Assembly (NCBI GenBank): GCA_035535055.1
Contig: DATLQT010000062.1
Location: 1-64,000, forward strand
Direction of reading: 5' to 3'
Length of the DNA: 64,000 nt
Origin: UBA6019 sp035535055
GTDB taxonomy: Bacteria; Chloroflexota; Dormibacteria; Dormibacterales; Dormibacteraceae
Position numbers and translations under genes: made by a program. Below, piece after piece: positions 55,521 to 63,982 of this stretch. Numbering within the stretch: position 1 is the first letter of the stretch; each line of letters starts with the position of its first letter. The notes under the pieces were generated by a model, which searched no databases, was not told the origin of the DNA, and was given only the letters and a program-made list of their open reading frames with translations.

Positions 55521-56476
55521 GCGATCTCGTCCAGTCCGAGCCACTGCGCCCGCCACCGCTGCTGGGCATCGGTCACCGACACCTCCCGGAAGCTCAGGCG
55601 GTCCCCGGGCAGCAGCTGGGCCGCCAGTGGCAGGGCGGCGCGGGTGACCGCGAGGATGACCGGGTAGCCTCCGGCGGTCTGGTGGTCGGCCATCAGCAGG
55701 ATCGGCTGGCCGCCGATCGGCAGCTGCACGGCGCCGGCCGTGAGGCCGATGGATAAGAGCTCACTGCCGGTCACCTCGAGCTGCGGTCCCTCGAGCCGGA
55801 AGCCCATCCGGTCCGCGTCGCGGCTGACCTCGAAGGACGCCTTCCAGGCCACCGATCGCGAGGCCCTTGAGAGGCGCGCGTGGTGCGGCCCCACGATGGC
55901 GTCGAGCGCTGGCTCCCGGCTGTAGTCGGGCCGCAGCCGGCGCGCGAGGTGACGGCCGGCGATCAGCGGCCTCGGCGCCGGGGCGCCCAGCCCCAGCGAG
56001 TCCCCGGCCTCCAGCGTGCGACCCTCGAAGCCTCCCTTCTCGACCAGGAGGTAGGTGGAGGCCGAAGCGAGCCAGCGAGATGCGGCAAGGCCGCCGGCCA
56101 CGGAGATGTAGCAGCGGGCGCCCGAGCGGCGTCCGGCGAAGGAGAGGCGCCCACCGGCGGGCAGATAGACACCCGTCCAGAGCGGGATCTTGGCGCCGTT
56201 GACGGTGGGAGTGAAGTCGGCGCCGGTGACCGCCACCAGGCACGGCTGCAGCGCCAGGAGGGTGGGGCCGGTGAGCGCGCATTCGAGCGCCGCCGCCCCC
56301 TCGGGGTTGCCCACCAGCCGGTTGGCTGCCGCGAGCGCGAAGCGGTCCATGGCGCCCGATGGCGGTACGCCGAACTTGCGGTGACCGGGCCGCCCGAGGT
56401 CTTGGATCGTCGTCAGTAGTCCCGGCTTCTCGACTCGGAGGACCGACTCGACCAGCCCGGCGCGCGTCGGGCTCAC
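55517..56476 (-). CDS. pxpC: 5-oxoprolinase subunit PxpC (biotin-dependent carboxyltransferase/KipA family)
   Basis: 319 residues. Motifs are LLTTIQDLGRPGHRKFGVPP, SGAMDRFALAAANRLVGNP, GRRSGARCYISVAGGL and ILMADHQTAGGYPVILAV. It forms the ATP-dependent 5-oxoprolinase with PxpA and PxpB. Its start overlaps the pxpB stop by 4 bp, and its stop overlaps the convergent peroxiredoxin stop by 4 bp. Confidence 0.93.
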   Translation of the reverse strand: MSPTRAGLVESVLRVEKPGLLTTIQDLGRPGHRKFGVPPSGAMDRFALAAANRLVGNPEGAAALECALTGPTLLALQPCLVAVTGADFTPTVNGAKIPLWTGVYLPAGGRLSFAGRRSGARCYISVAGGLAASRWLASASTYLLVEKGGFEGRTLEAGDSLGLGAPAPRPLIAGRHLARRLRPDYSREPALDAIVGPHHARLSRASRSVAWKASFEVSRDADRMGFRLEGPQLEVTGSELLSIGLTAGAVQLPIGGQPILLMADHQTAGGYPVILAVTRAALPLAAQLLPGDRLSFREVSVTDAQQRWRAQWLGLDEIA

Positions 56477-57111
56477 GGGGTGCCGATCGGGTGGAACTTC
56501 ACGCGGTCTCCGGGCTGGAGCAGGCTGGGCGGGTCGTTGTCGGGCAGGAACATCGGCATCGAGGTCCGGCCGAGCAGGTGCCAGCCGCCAGGCGTGGGCA
56601 GCGGGTAGATGCCGGTCTGCTCACCGGCGATCGCCACCGAGCCCGCCGGGACGTGGGTGCGGGGCACCCGTCGCCGCGGCAGGTTGAGCGCGGCCGGCAG
56701 CGGGCCCAGGTAGGCGAAGCCCGGCACGAAGCCGACCATGAAGACGCGGTAGATGGGTTTGGCGTGGAGGGCGACAAGCTCAGCGATGGTCATCCCGAGG
56801 AGCTGCGCTGACTCCGCCAGGTCCGGGCCGTCGTAGGTGACCGGGATCCGGTGCAGGCGCCCGCTCGGCCCCACCCTCGGCTTGGTCTGGAGCAGCTTTC
56901 CGATGGCCGCCCGGAGCGCCGAGTAGCTGGTCCTCTCGGGGTCGTAGTGCACCGTGACCGTCGAGTAGCCGGCAAACGCCTCTCTCACTCCGGAGCGTTT
57001 TTCGAGCGCGGCCGCCAGCGCGTGGCAGCGAGCGTTGAGCGCGGTGTCGATGCGGGAGCCGAGCTCGACCAGCATGGCGGCGTCGCCCAGGGGCCACGTC
57101 CTCTCCGTCAT
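56473..57111 (-). CDS. pxpB: 5-oxoprolinase subunit PxpB (KipI family)
   Basis: 212 residues with PLGDAAMLVELGSRID, HYDPERTSYSALRAAIGKLL, FVPGFAYLGPLPAALNLPRR, GEQTGIYPLPTPGGWHLLGR and PGDRVKFHPI. ATG start overlapping the upstream membrane-protein stop as ATGA; the longer open frame upstream is shadow. With pxpA on the other strand, all three subunits are within 3 kb. Confidence 0.94.
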   Translation of the reverse strand: MTERTWPLGDAAMLVELGSRIDTALNARCHALAAALEKRSGVREAFAGYSTVTVHYDPERTSYSALRAAIGKLLQTKPRVGPSGRLHRIPVTYDGPDLAESAQLLGMTIAELVALHAKPIYRVFMVGFVPGFAYLGPLPAALNLPRRRVPRTHVPAGSVAIAGEQTGIYPLPTPGGWHLLGRTSMPMFLPDNDPPSLLQPGDRVKFHPIGTP

Positions 57112-57740
57112 TCGGCGAGATCGCTCGTCGCGTGGGACGAGACCAAGAGCGCATACAAGACGCCGGGGAAGATGCCGAGGCAGACCAGGCCGAGGCCACA
57201 GAGACCGAGCGCCCAGGCGGTGACGATGGCGACGACCACCAGGTTCCAATCCCCAAAACGGCTCCGGACGAGTCCCAGGGCGGCGGGAAGGTCGACCAGG
57301 TCGCGGGGCGAGCCGCTGCGCGCGAAGCGGACGATGGCGGCGGGCATCAGCACCAGCAGGAGTATCCCCCACGGGAGCGCCGCGACCGCCGCAGCGGTCA
57401 CCCAGAGGAGGGCTCCGGCGAGGAAGGGATCGGTCACCGGCGGCTGGAGAATCCGGGCGGCGACGCCGGCAAGGAGGATCGCCAGGAGAGCGAAGGGCGC
57501 GCTCAGCCCGGCCAGCACGAGCGCCAGCCAGAGTCCGTCGCGGATCACCCGGCCCAGGGGCCGCCAGGCCGGCGGGCCCGCTTCGGGATCGTCCGCAGCC
57601 GATCGGATGATCGCGACGGAGTAGCCGAGCAGCGGGATGGCACCGATGGGAAGCACCACCAGCAGCGGGATCCCGATCAACCAGGCTCGAGCGGAGCCCG
57701 GCCGGAAGGGGAATCCGAAGGAGCCGGCGACCCGATCCAT
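57108..57740 (-). CDS. DUF4013-like polytopic membrane protein
   Basis: 210 residues with about four to five hydrophobic segments (WLIGIPLLVVLPIGAIPLLG, GLWLALVLAGLSAPFALLAI, LVVVAIVTAWALGLCGLGLV). The pattern GYSVAIIRSAADDPEAGPPA resembles DUF4013 proteins. Function unknown. It is translationally coupled to pxpB, so a transport or membrane role linked to oxoproline use is possible but speculative. Confidence 0.65.
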   Translation of the reverse strand: MDRVAGSFGFPFRPGSARAWLIGIPLLVVLPIGAIPLLGYSVAIIRSAADDPEAGPPAWRPLGRVIRDGLWLALVLAGLSAPFALLAILLAGVAARILQPPVTDPFLAGALLWVTAAAVAALPWGILLLVLMPAAIVRFARSGSPRDLVDLPAALGLVRSRFGDWNLVVVAIVTAWALGLCGLGLVCLGIFPGVLYALLVSSHATSDLAE

Positions 57741-57754
57741 TAACCTCGACGGGA

Positions 57755-58594
57755 GTGAACAGCACGGAGCTGATGGCCGTGGCCCTCGAGCAGGCGGGAC
57801 TGGATGCCATCCCGGCCGACTCGGGGATTCACATCCCGGGCGAGGGGTTCAAGCGCGCGCTCTTCGGGATCGACCTCGAGGTCGGTGAGCTGCTCTGGGC
57901 TCGGGAGGCCGGGTTCGACGTGGTGGTGGCTCATCACCCGGTGGGCGACGGTGGCGCCAGCGTCGACTTCACCGAGGTGATGTGGCGGCAGGTGGCTCAG
58001 ATGCGGGAGGAGGGGATCAGTGAGCCGGTGGCCCGCGCCGCGGTGGCAGAGCGGGTCGCCACAGTCCACCGCCGCCGCCACATGGCGAACCACAACCGGG
58101 TGCTCGACACGGCGCGGCTCATCGGGATGCCGCTCTTGAACATCCACCTCCCGCCCGACATTGTGAGCCGGCGTTTGGTGCAGGACCTCGTCCGCCGGAC
58201 GGTGGGCCCGGAAACGACGGTGACCGAACTGCTGACGGCGCTCAACGCGGTGCCGGAGATGGAGCGGTCGCTTGTCAAACCCGAGGCCTGGATCGGGGAT
58301 CCCGACAACCTGGCCGGGCGCTGCGTCGTCGCGATGGCGGGGGGTACCAACGGCGGCCACCCGGTCTTCAGCGCCTACTACGCCGCCGGCGTCCAGACCA
58401 TCCTCGCCATGCACATCGATGAGGGCGACTTCAACCGGCTGCGCGGCGAGTTGGGCGAGGACCGCAACTTCATCGTCACCGGGCACATGCCCTCGGACTC
58501 GATCGGGATCAACCGCCTCATCTGGGGCCTCGAGGACCGCGGCCTGGAATGCGTGCGGACGAGCGGGATCATCGACGTGCCGCGTCCTCGATGA
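57755..58594 (+). CDS. Nif3-like dinuclear metal-centre protein
   Basis: 279 residues. Nif3 features are HIPGEGFKRALFGIDLEVGE, VVVAHHPVGDGGAS (metal-binding His pair), MANHNRVLDTARLIGMPLLN and VTGHMPSDSIGINRLIW. The family forms hexamers with a two-metal site and is widespread, but its substrate is poorly defined. GTG start. Convergent with folC, overlapping by 26 bp. Confidence 0.75.
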   Translation: MNSTELMAVALEQAGLDAIPADSGIHIPGEGFKRALFGIDLEVGELLWAREAGFDVVVAHHPVGDGGASVDFTEVMWRQVAQMREEGISEPVARAAVAERVATVHRRRHMANHNRVLDTARLIGMPLLNIHLPPDIVSRRLVQDLVRRTVGPETTVTELLTALNAVPEMERSLVKPEAWIGDPDNLAGRCVVAMAGGTNGGHPVFSAYYAAGVQTILAMHIDEGDFNRLRGELGEDRNFIVTGHMPSDSIGINRLIWGLEDRGLECVRTSGIIDVPRPR

Positions 58595-59828
58595 GGAAGT
58601 CCCGGACCGCTCCGACCAGGTAGAGACTGCCGCAGACGAGCAGCAGCCCGTCCGGGCCCGTCAGCTCCAGGCCGCGCCTCGCCGCGAGGATCGCGTTCTC
58701 GACGGCCTCGCCACCGGCCCAGAGTGCAGCCAGCTCGAGTGGTTTTGCCGCCCTGGGGCTGTCGGCGGCGGTGAAAATGACCCCGGCGGGAGCCAGACGA
58801 CGAAGCTCGGCGAGGCTCGCCGGGATGTCCTTGTCGGCCATCATTCCGAACACCACGGTGACGGGTCTACCCTCCGCCAGCCGTGGTACGTCCTCGGCTA
58901 AGGCGGCCAGCGCGGCGGGGTTGTGGCCGCCGTCGAGGAGCACGGTCGGCCGGCGACCGATTGGCTCCAGGCGACCCGGCCAGCGCACCGCATCCAGCCC
59001 GTCTGGCACCTCGCCGAGCCGGTTCGCGGCTGCCACGGCCAGCGCCGCGTTGGCCGCCTGGTGCGTGCCCAGCAGCGGCACTTTCAAGCCGTGGTACTCG
59101 AAGCCAGGGCCGGAGAGGTCGATCTCCGACCCCTCCCAACCACGCCAGCGTGACGTCAGGCGGAGCTCCCGGCCGAGTCGCCAGACCTCCGCTCCGGCGT
59201 TGGAGGCCGCGGACTCGACCACGGTAAGGGCGGCGCCCTCGGCGCCGGTGACGACCGCGTCCCCGGGCTTGATGATGCCCGCCTTCTCGGCGGCGATCTT
59301 CTCGACGCTGTCTCCCAGATACTGCTGGTGGTCGAGGGCAACGTTGGTTATCACGGAGACACCGAGGTCGAGCACGTTGGTTGCGTCCAGCCGGCCTCCC
59401 ATGCCCACCTCGATCACCAGCCGGTCGCACCGGCGGGCAAGGTAGGTCAGGGCGACCGTGGTCAATATCTCGAACTCCGTCGGCGCGCCGAGCTCGGGGC
59501 TGATCCCCTCCAGCCGCGGCTGCAGCCACTCCACCGCGGCAGCGAATTCGGCCTCCGAGATCGGCACGCCGTCCACCTGGATCCGCTCCCGGTAGGAGAC
59601 GAGATGGGGACTCGGCATGGTGCCGACGCGGTGCCCGTGCCGACGCAGGATCGCCGCCAGCATCGCGGCGGTCGATCCCTTGCCGTTGGTGCCGGCGATC
59701 AGCGCGCCGCGCAGACTCGCCTCGGGGTTTCCCGCGCGCTGGAGGATGGCGCGGGTCCGCTCGAGGCCGAGCTTGACGCCGAAGCGACCGAGGCCGGTCA
59801 CATAGGCGATCGCCTCCGCGTAGGTCAG
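58569..59828 (-). CDS. folC: Folylpolyglutamate synthase / dihydrofolate synthase
   Basis: The 419-residue Mur-ligase-fold enzyme adds glutamate to folates. It has P-loop IAGTNGKGSTAAMLAAIL, Omega-loop region SPHLVSYRERIQVDG, VIEVGMGGRLDATNVLD and LDGGHNPAALAAL. The conserved opening LTYAEAIAYVTGLGRFGVKL needs the CTG at 59826-59828, which overlaps the folD stop as CTGA. The next start (GTG at 59801) would lose nine conserved-type residues. The same CTGA arrangement joins folP and folK. Confidence 0.93.
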   Translation of the reverse strand: MTYAEAIAYVTGLGRFGVKLGLERTRAILQRAGNPEASLRGALIAGTNGKGSTAAMLAAILRRHGHRVGTMPSPHLVSYRERIQVDGVPISEAEFAAAVEWLQPRLEGISPELGAPTEFEILTTVALTYLARRCDRLVIEVGMGGRLDATNVLDLGVSVITNVALDHQQYLGDSVEKIAAEKAGIIKPGDAVVTGAEGAALTVVESAASNAGAEVWRLGRELRLTSRWRGWEGSEIDLSGPGFEYHGLKVPLLGTHQAANAALAVAAANRLGEVPDGLDAVRWPGRLEPIGRRPTVLLDGGHNPAALAALAEDVPRLAEGRPVTVVFGMMADKDIPASLAELRRLAPAGVIFTAADSPRAAKPLELAALWAGGEAVENAILAARRGLELTGPDGLLLVCGSLYLVGAVRDFLIEDAARR

Positions 59829-60670
59829 CGCCGCCGCGCCTCCGCGTCATACGTGTTGCGGACCAGCATCGCGCGCGTCATGGGACCGACGCCACCGGGG
59901 TTGGGAGTGAGCCAGCCCGCCACCTGCTCGACGCCGGGGTCGACGTCGCCGACCACCCTGCCGTCCAAGCGGCTGACGCCGACGTCGACCACCGCCGCGC
60001 CGGGCTTGACCCAGTCCGCCTGGATGTAAAACGCTTTACCGACCGCCGACACCAGCACGTCCGCTTGGCGGCACGCCTCGCGAAGGTCGACGGTACGGCT
60101 GTGGCAGATCGTCACCGTCGCCTGCTCCTGCAGCAGCAGCAGCGCCACCGGCTTCCCGACCAGGTTGCTGCGGCCGACCACCACAGCCCGCCGGCCGGCC
60201 ACCGGCACCTCGTTGGCGCGGAGCAGCTCGATGATTCCCGCCGGCGTGCAGGGCTTGACCACCGGCGCGCCGAGGGCGAGCCGACCCGCGTTGTAGGGGT
60301 GAAGGCCGTCGACGTCCTTGGCCGGGGAGATCGCCTCGATCACCGCCTCGGCGTCCACCTGCGGCGGCATCGGCATCTGGGGCAGGATGGCGCTCACCTC
60401 GGGGTCGGCGTCGAGCCGACTGATCAGCTCGATCACCTCGGCGGTGGTCGCCGTCGCCGGCAGGCGGTGGTCGGAGGTGCTGATCCCCGCCCGCAGGCAG
60501 TTGCGCTGCTTCATCCGCACGTAGATCGCGGAGGCCGGGTCGTCGCCCACCAGCAGGGTCGCCAGGTGCGGCCTGGTGCCTCCGCCCGCCACCCGGGCCT
60601 GGACAGCCGCCTCGATCTCCGCATAGACGGTCTCCGCCAGGGCATTGCCATCCAGGAGCTGGGCCGTCAC
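59825..60670 (-). CDS. folD: Methylenetetrahydrofolate dehydrogenase / cyclohydrolase
   Basis: The 281-residue bifunctional enzyme interconverts 5,10-methylene- and 10-formyl-THF. Signatures are PHLATLLVGDDPASAIYVRM, QMPMPPQVDAEAVIEAISPA, KDVDGLHPYNAGRLA, VVGRSNLVGKPVALLLLQ and TPNPGGVGPMTRAMLVRN. GTG start overlapping the larC stop. It handles methylene-THF made by the glycine cleavage system. A parS-like site lies inside. Confidence 0.96.
   Translation of the reverse strand: MTAQLLDGNALAETVYAEIEAAVQARVAGGGTRPHLATLLVGDDPASAIYVRMKQRNCLRAGISTSDHRLPATATTAEVIELISRLDADPEVSAILPQMPMPPQVDAEAVIEAISPAKDVDGLHPYNAGRLALGAPVVKPCTPAGIIELLRANEVPVAGRRAVVVGRSNLVGKPVALLLLQEQATVTICHSRTVDLREACRQADVLVSAVGKAFYIQADWVKPGAAVVDVGVSRLDGRVVGDVDPGVEQVAGWLTPNPGGVGPMTRAMLVRNTYDAEARRR
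60025..60040. promoter_or_regulatory. Weaker parS-like site inside folD
   Basis: TGTAAAACGCTTTACC, two mismatches from the perfect palindrome. It is the farthest copy from dnaA and the least certain. Confidence 0.4.
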
Positions 60671-61827
60671 GGGCGCCGCGCCGCCTCGGCCACCATCCGC
60701 ATGACCTCCCGGAGCTCGCGGCCGCTCTCCCGGGCCAGGCGGCGCGCGTCCTCGTACTCGGGCGCCCATTCGACGGCCCGCCCATCCAGGTACTTGACCT
60801 TGACTCGGGCGATGCCCAGCTCCGTCTCCACCTCGACCACCTCGCGCTCGGCGAGCACCCGGCGAGTCTCGGTCACCCTCACGCCGAGGGTCGAACTGGA
60901 CCGGAGAAGGAGGTCGGTGAGGGCGGGGGCGCGGTCGGCCCCGGTCATCACCGTCAGCAACTGCCCAGGGCGGCCCTTCTTCATCAGAGCCGGGGCGACC
61001 GAGACGTCGAGCGCGCCCGCCTGCATCAGGTCCTCCACCAGCGCGGCGACCAAGTTGCCGGGAAGGTCGTCCAGGTTGGTCTCGAGGACTGTGACGGTGT
61101 CCTCGGGTCGGGCGCCGACCTCGCCCAGCCAGACGCGGAGCAGGTTGCCGGGCAGGTCGCGTCCGCCGGCGCCGTAGCCGATCCGCGACGGCCGGATCAC
61201 AGGCCGCGAAAAGCTGGCACAGACGGCCAGGATCGCAGCTCCGGTGGGGGTCACCAGCTCGACCGTCGAGTCGGACGGCTCGAGGGTGGCCCCGGCCTCC
61301 GCCAGGAGCTGGAGGGCGGCCGGCGCCGGCAGCGGGAGGTCGCCGCGCAACCCGCGCTCGGCGGGAAGCGGCGAGGCATACACGTCCGCGACCTCCAACT
61401 CGTCGAGGAGCCAGAAACTGCCGACCAGGTCGACCAGCGTGTCGGCTCCGCCGAGCTCGTGGAGGTGGACTTCGTCGATGGGAACAGAGTGGAGACCCGC
61501 TTCGACCCGGCCCAGGCGGTCCAAAGCTTCGAGCGCCCGGCCCCGCGTGCGATCCGGCAGCCCGACCGCCTCGCCGACCAGCCGTTTCAGCTCGGGAAGC
61601 GAGCGGACCGAGCCGTCGCCTGCCCTCACCTCCGCTCGCAGCCCGCGAACGTGGCCTCGGCTCACCCGCCCGAGGTCGATGGAGACCTCCTCCTCGAGAT
61701 CCAGCGCCCTCACCAGCCGGGTCAGCAGCGACAGCCCGGCCTCCTCGCCGGTGAGGTCGATCAGCGCCCCCAGGACCATGTCGCCCGAGATACCCGAAAA
61801 GCAGTCGAAGTAGGCCGCCCGGGTCAT
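60667..61827 (-). CDS. larC: LarC, nickel insertion protein
   Basis: The 386-residue cyclometallase inserts nickel into the pincer nucleotide. It begins AAYFDCFSGISGDMVLGALI. It has VHLHELGGADTLVDLVGSF, ELVTPTGAAILA, ETNLDDLPGNLVAALVEDLM and DVSVAPALMKKGRPG. In some bacteria LarC is made by a programmed frameshift; here it is one continuous frame. It lies between folB and folD, with 4-bp overlaps on each side. Confidence 0.94.
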   Translation of the reverse strand: MTRAAYFDCFSGISGDMVLGALIDLTGEEAGLSLLTRLVRALDLEEEVSIDLGRVSRGHVRGLRAEVRAGDGSVRSLPELKRLVGEAVGLPDRTRGRALEALDRLGRVEAGLHSVPIDEVHLHELGGADTLVDLVGSFWLLDELEVADVYASPLPAERGLRGDLPLPAPAALQLLAEAGATLEPSDSTVELVTPTGAAILAVCASFSRPVIRPSRIGYGAGGRDLPGNLLRVWLGEVGARPEDTVTVLETNLDDLPGNLVAALVEDLMQAGALDVSVAPALMKKGRPGQLLTVMTGADRAPALTDLLLRSSSTLGVRVTETRRVLAEREVVEVETELGIARVKVKYLDGRAVEWAPEYEDARRLARESGRELREVMRMVAEAARRP

Positions 61828-62174
61828 GGCCGGGTGATCTCAACCGACACCGAGCGGAACTCGCCCGGGAGCGGAGGCTTCTTGTGCACCCGGACCGTCA
61901 CCCGCTCCACCCGGGGCAGGGCGAGGAGGCGCCCGGCGACGCTCTCGGCCACAGCTTCGAGGAGATGGCGGGGCTCGCCCTCGACCACCTCGCGGACCAC
62001 CTCGTAGGCCCGCGCATAGTCGATCGTCTCCTCCAGCCGGTCCGAACGGCCGGGTGCGCGCAGGTCGCCCTCGAGAAGGACGTCCACGCTGAAGCGGGCC
62101 CCCAGCTCGCGCTCGGCCGGGAAGACGCCGTGGCGGCCGAAAAAGCCCATGCCCTCCATCAGGATCCGGTCCAC
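61824..62174 (-). CDS. folB: Dihydroneopterin aldolase
   Basis: The 116-residue folate pathway enzyme cleaves dihydroneopterin to the hydroxymethyl pterin used by FolK. Signatures are MEGMGFFGRHGVFPAERELG, IDYARAYEVVREVVEG and VRVHKKPPLPGEFRSVSVEI. It starts the folB-larC-folD-folC run. Confidence 0.94.
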   Translation of the reverse strand: MDRILMEGMGFFGRHGVFPAERELGARFSVDVLLEGDLRAPGRSDRLEETIDYARAYEVVREVVEGEPRHLLEAVAESVAGRLLALPRVERVTVRVHKKPPLPGEFRSVSVEITRP

Positions 62175-62224
62175 CGGCAGATTATCGGTGGCTCCGAGCC
62201 GACACCCGGGCGCCCGCCTCGCCG

Positions 62225-63982
62225 ATGATGGGGAATCAGGACCGGTCTCGAACCGGTAGCAATGGGGTTTTGTCGTTGAGCAGAGACTCGGTGCAACCGT
62301 CCCACGAGGACCGCCAGGCGGCGAACGCGGCCAAGATGGCCGGGCGCAGCCCCTGGCCCGCCCTGCTGGTGCTCTGCATGGGCTTCTTCATGATCCTGCT
62401 CGACACCACGATCGTGAACATCGCGATCCCGAGCATCATCGACAAGCTCCACGCGACCCTCGACCAGATCCTCTGGGTCCTGAACGCCTACATCCTGGTC
62501 TACGCGGTGCTGCTGATCACCGCCAGCCGGCTCGGCGACCGCTACGGACAGCGCAGCCTCTTCGTCGTCGGGCTCTTCATCTTCACCGCCGCCTCGGCCC
62601 TCTGCGGCCTGGCCCAGGACAGCAACCAGCTGATCGCGGGCCGCGTCGTCCAGGGCGTCGGCGGCGCGCTGCTGACCCCCCAGACGCTGGCCATCATCAG
62701 CGTCATGTTCCCGCCCCAGCGGCGTGGTGCCGCGATGGGCGTCTGGGGCGCAGTCGCCGGGGTTGCGGCCATCGCCGGGCCGACCCTGGGCGGTTTCCTG
62801 GTCACGGACGTCGACTGGCGCTGGATCTTCTACGTCAACCTGCCGGTCGGGGTGGCCGCGATCATCCTCTCCTTCGTGTACATCCCCGACGTCCGCCCGG
62901 GGCGCCAGCACGGCTGGGACCTGCCCGGCATCCTGACCTCCACTGCGGCGCTGTTCCTGATCGTCTTCGGCTTGATCGAGGGCCAGCGCTACAACTGGGG
63001 CACCGTAGCCGGTTTCCTGACAATCCCGATGATCCTGGTCGTGGGCTGCGTCCTCCTGGTGGCCTTCTTATTCCTCGAGCGCAGGACGACCGAGCCACTG
63101 GTCCCCCTCGACCTCTTCCGAAACCGCAACTTCGCGATCCTCAACTGGGTCACCGCGGCGATGTCGTTCGGCATGCTCGGGCTCTTCCTGCCCCTGACCA
63201 TCTACCTGCAGAGCGTGCTCGGGCTGACCGCGCTCCAGGCCGGGCTCGCAATTGCCCCGATGTCGCTCACCTCGATGGTGATCGCGCCCAACGCCGGGCG
63301 GTTGACCGACCGGATCGGCGGCAAGTACATCCTCATGGCGGGCATGGCGCTCTTCGCCGTCGGGATGGGCGGGATCATCTTCACCGCGCGGGTCGACTCG
63401 ACCTGGCTGACCTTCCTGCCCTGGCTGATCGTGGGCGGTTTCGGGATGGGCTGCATCTTCGCGCCGGCGACCACGGTCGCGATGCGGAACATCCCCCAAC
63501 ACCGGGTCGGCGCCGCCTCGGGGGTCTTCAACACCACCCGCCAGCTCGGCGGGGCGGTCGGCTCCTCGATCGTTGGGGCCGTGCTTCAAAACCGGCTCAG
63601 CGAGGCGCTGAAGAGCGAGGCGGCGAGCCGCTCCGGCCAGCTGCCCAGCCAGCTTCCGCCGTCAACCCGCCAGCAGCTGGTCGACTCGTTCAACAGCAGC
63701 GGCGGGCTCGAGGTGGGCCGTGGCCAGACCGGGTCGTCCGGAGGTTCCTTCCAGGCCCCGCCCAACGTCCCGGCTGCGGTGGTGCACCAGATGCAGGTGC
63801 AGATCACGGCCTACTTCCACGACGTCTTCGTCAACGCCTACCTCACCGCGATGCGGCCGACGCTGGCGATCTCAGTGGCGGTGCTCCTGGTGGGCGCTCT
63901 CAGTTGCTTCCTGATCGAACGGCGGGCGGTCGCCGCCCGCCGGGCGGAGGAGGAGCGAGAGCGGTCGGCGGTGGCCTCCTAG
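62225..63982 (+). CDS. MFS drug:H+ antiporter, DHA2 (EmrB/QacA) family
   Basis: 585 residues with about 14 transmembrane helices. Motifs are FFMILLDTTIVNIAIPSI (motif D1 of the family), ASRLGDRYGQRSLFVVGLFI (motif A) and GPTLGGFLVTDVDWRWIFYV (motif C). A charged C-terminal tail (RRAVAARRAEEERERSAVAS) is cytoplasmic. It probably exports drugs or lipophilic compounds using the proton gradient. The first about 40 residues are hydrophilic, and an internal start is possible. Confidence 0.93.
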   Translation: MMGNQDRSRTGSNGVLSLSRDSVQPSHEDRQAANAAKMAGRSPWPALLVLCMGFFMILLDTTIVNIAIPSIIDKLHATLDQILWVLNAYILVYAVLLITASRLGDRYGQRSLFVVGLFIFTAASALCGLAQDSNQLIAGRVVQGVGGALLTPQTLAIISVMFPPQRRGAAMGVWGAVAGVAAIAGPTLGGFLVTDVDWRWIFYVNLPVGVAAIILSFVYIPDVRPGRQHGWDLPGILTSTAALFLIVFGLIEGQRYNWGTVAGFLTIPMILVVGCVLLVAFLFLERRTTEPLVPLDLFRNRNFAILNWVTAAMSFGMLGLFLPLTIYLQSVLGLTALQAGLAIAPMSLTSMVIAPNAGRLTDRIGGKYILMAGMALFAVGMGGIIFTARVDSTWLTFLPWLIVGGFGMGCIFAPATTVAMRNIPQHRVGAASGVFNTTRQLGGAVGSSIVGAVLQNRLSEALKSEAASRSGQLPSQLPPSTRQQLVDSFNSSGGLEVGRGQTGSSGGSFQAPPNVPAAVVHQMQVQITAYFHDVFVNAYLTAMRPTLAISVAVLLVGALSCFLIERRAVAARRAEEERERSAVAS

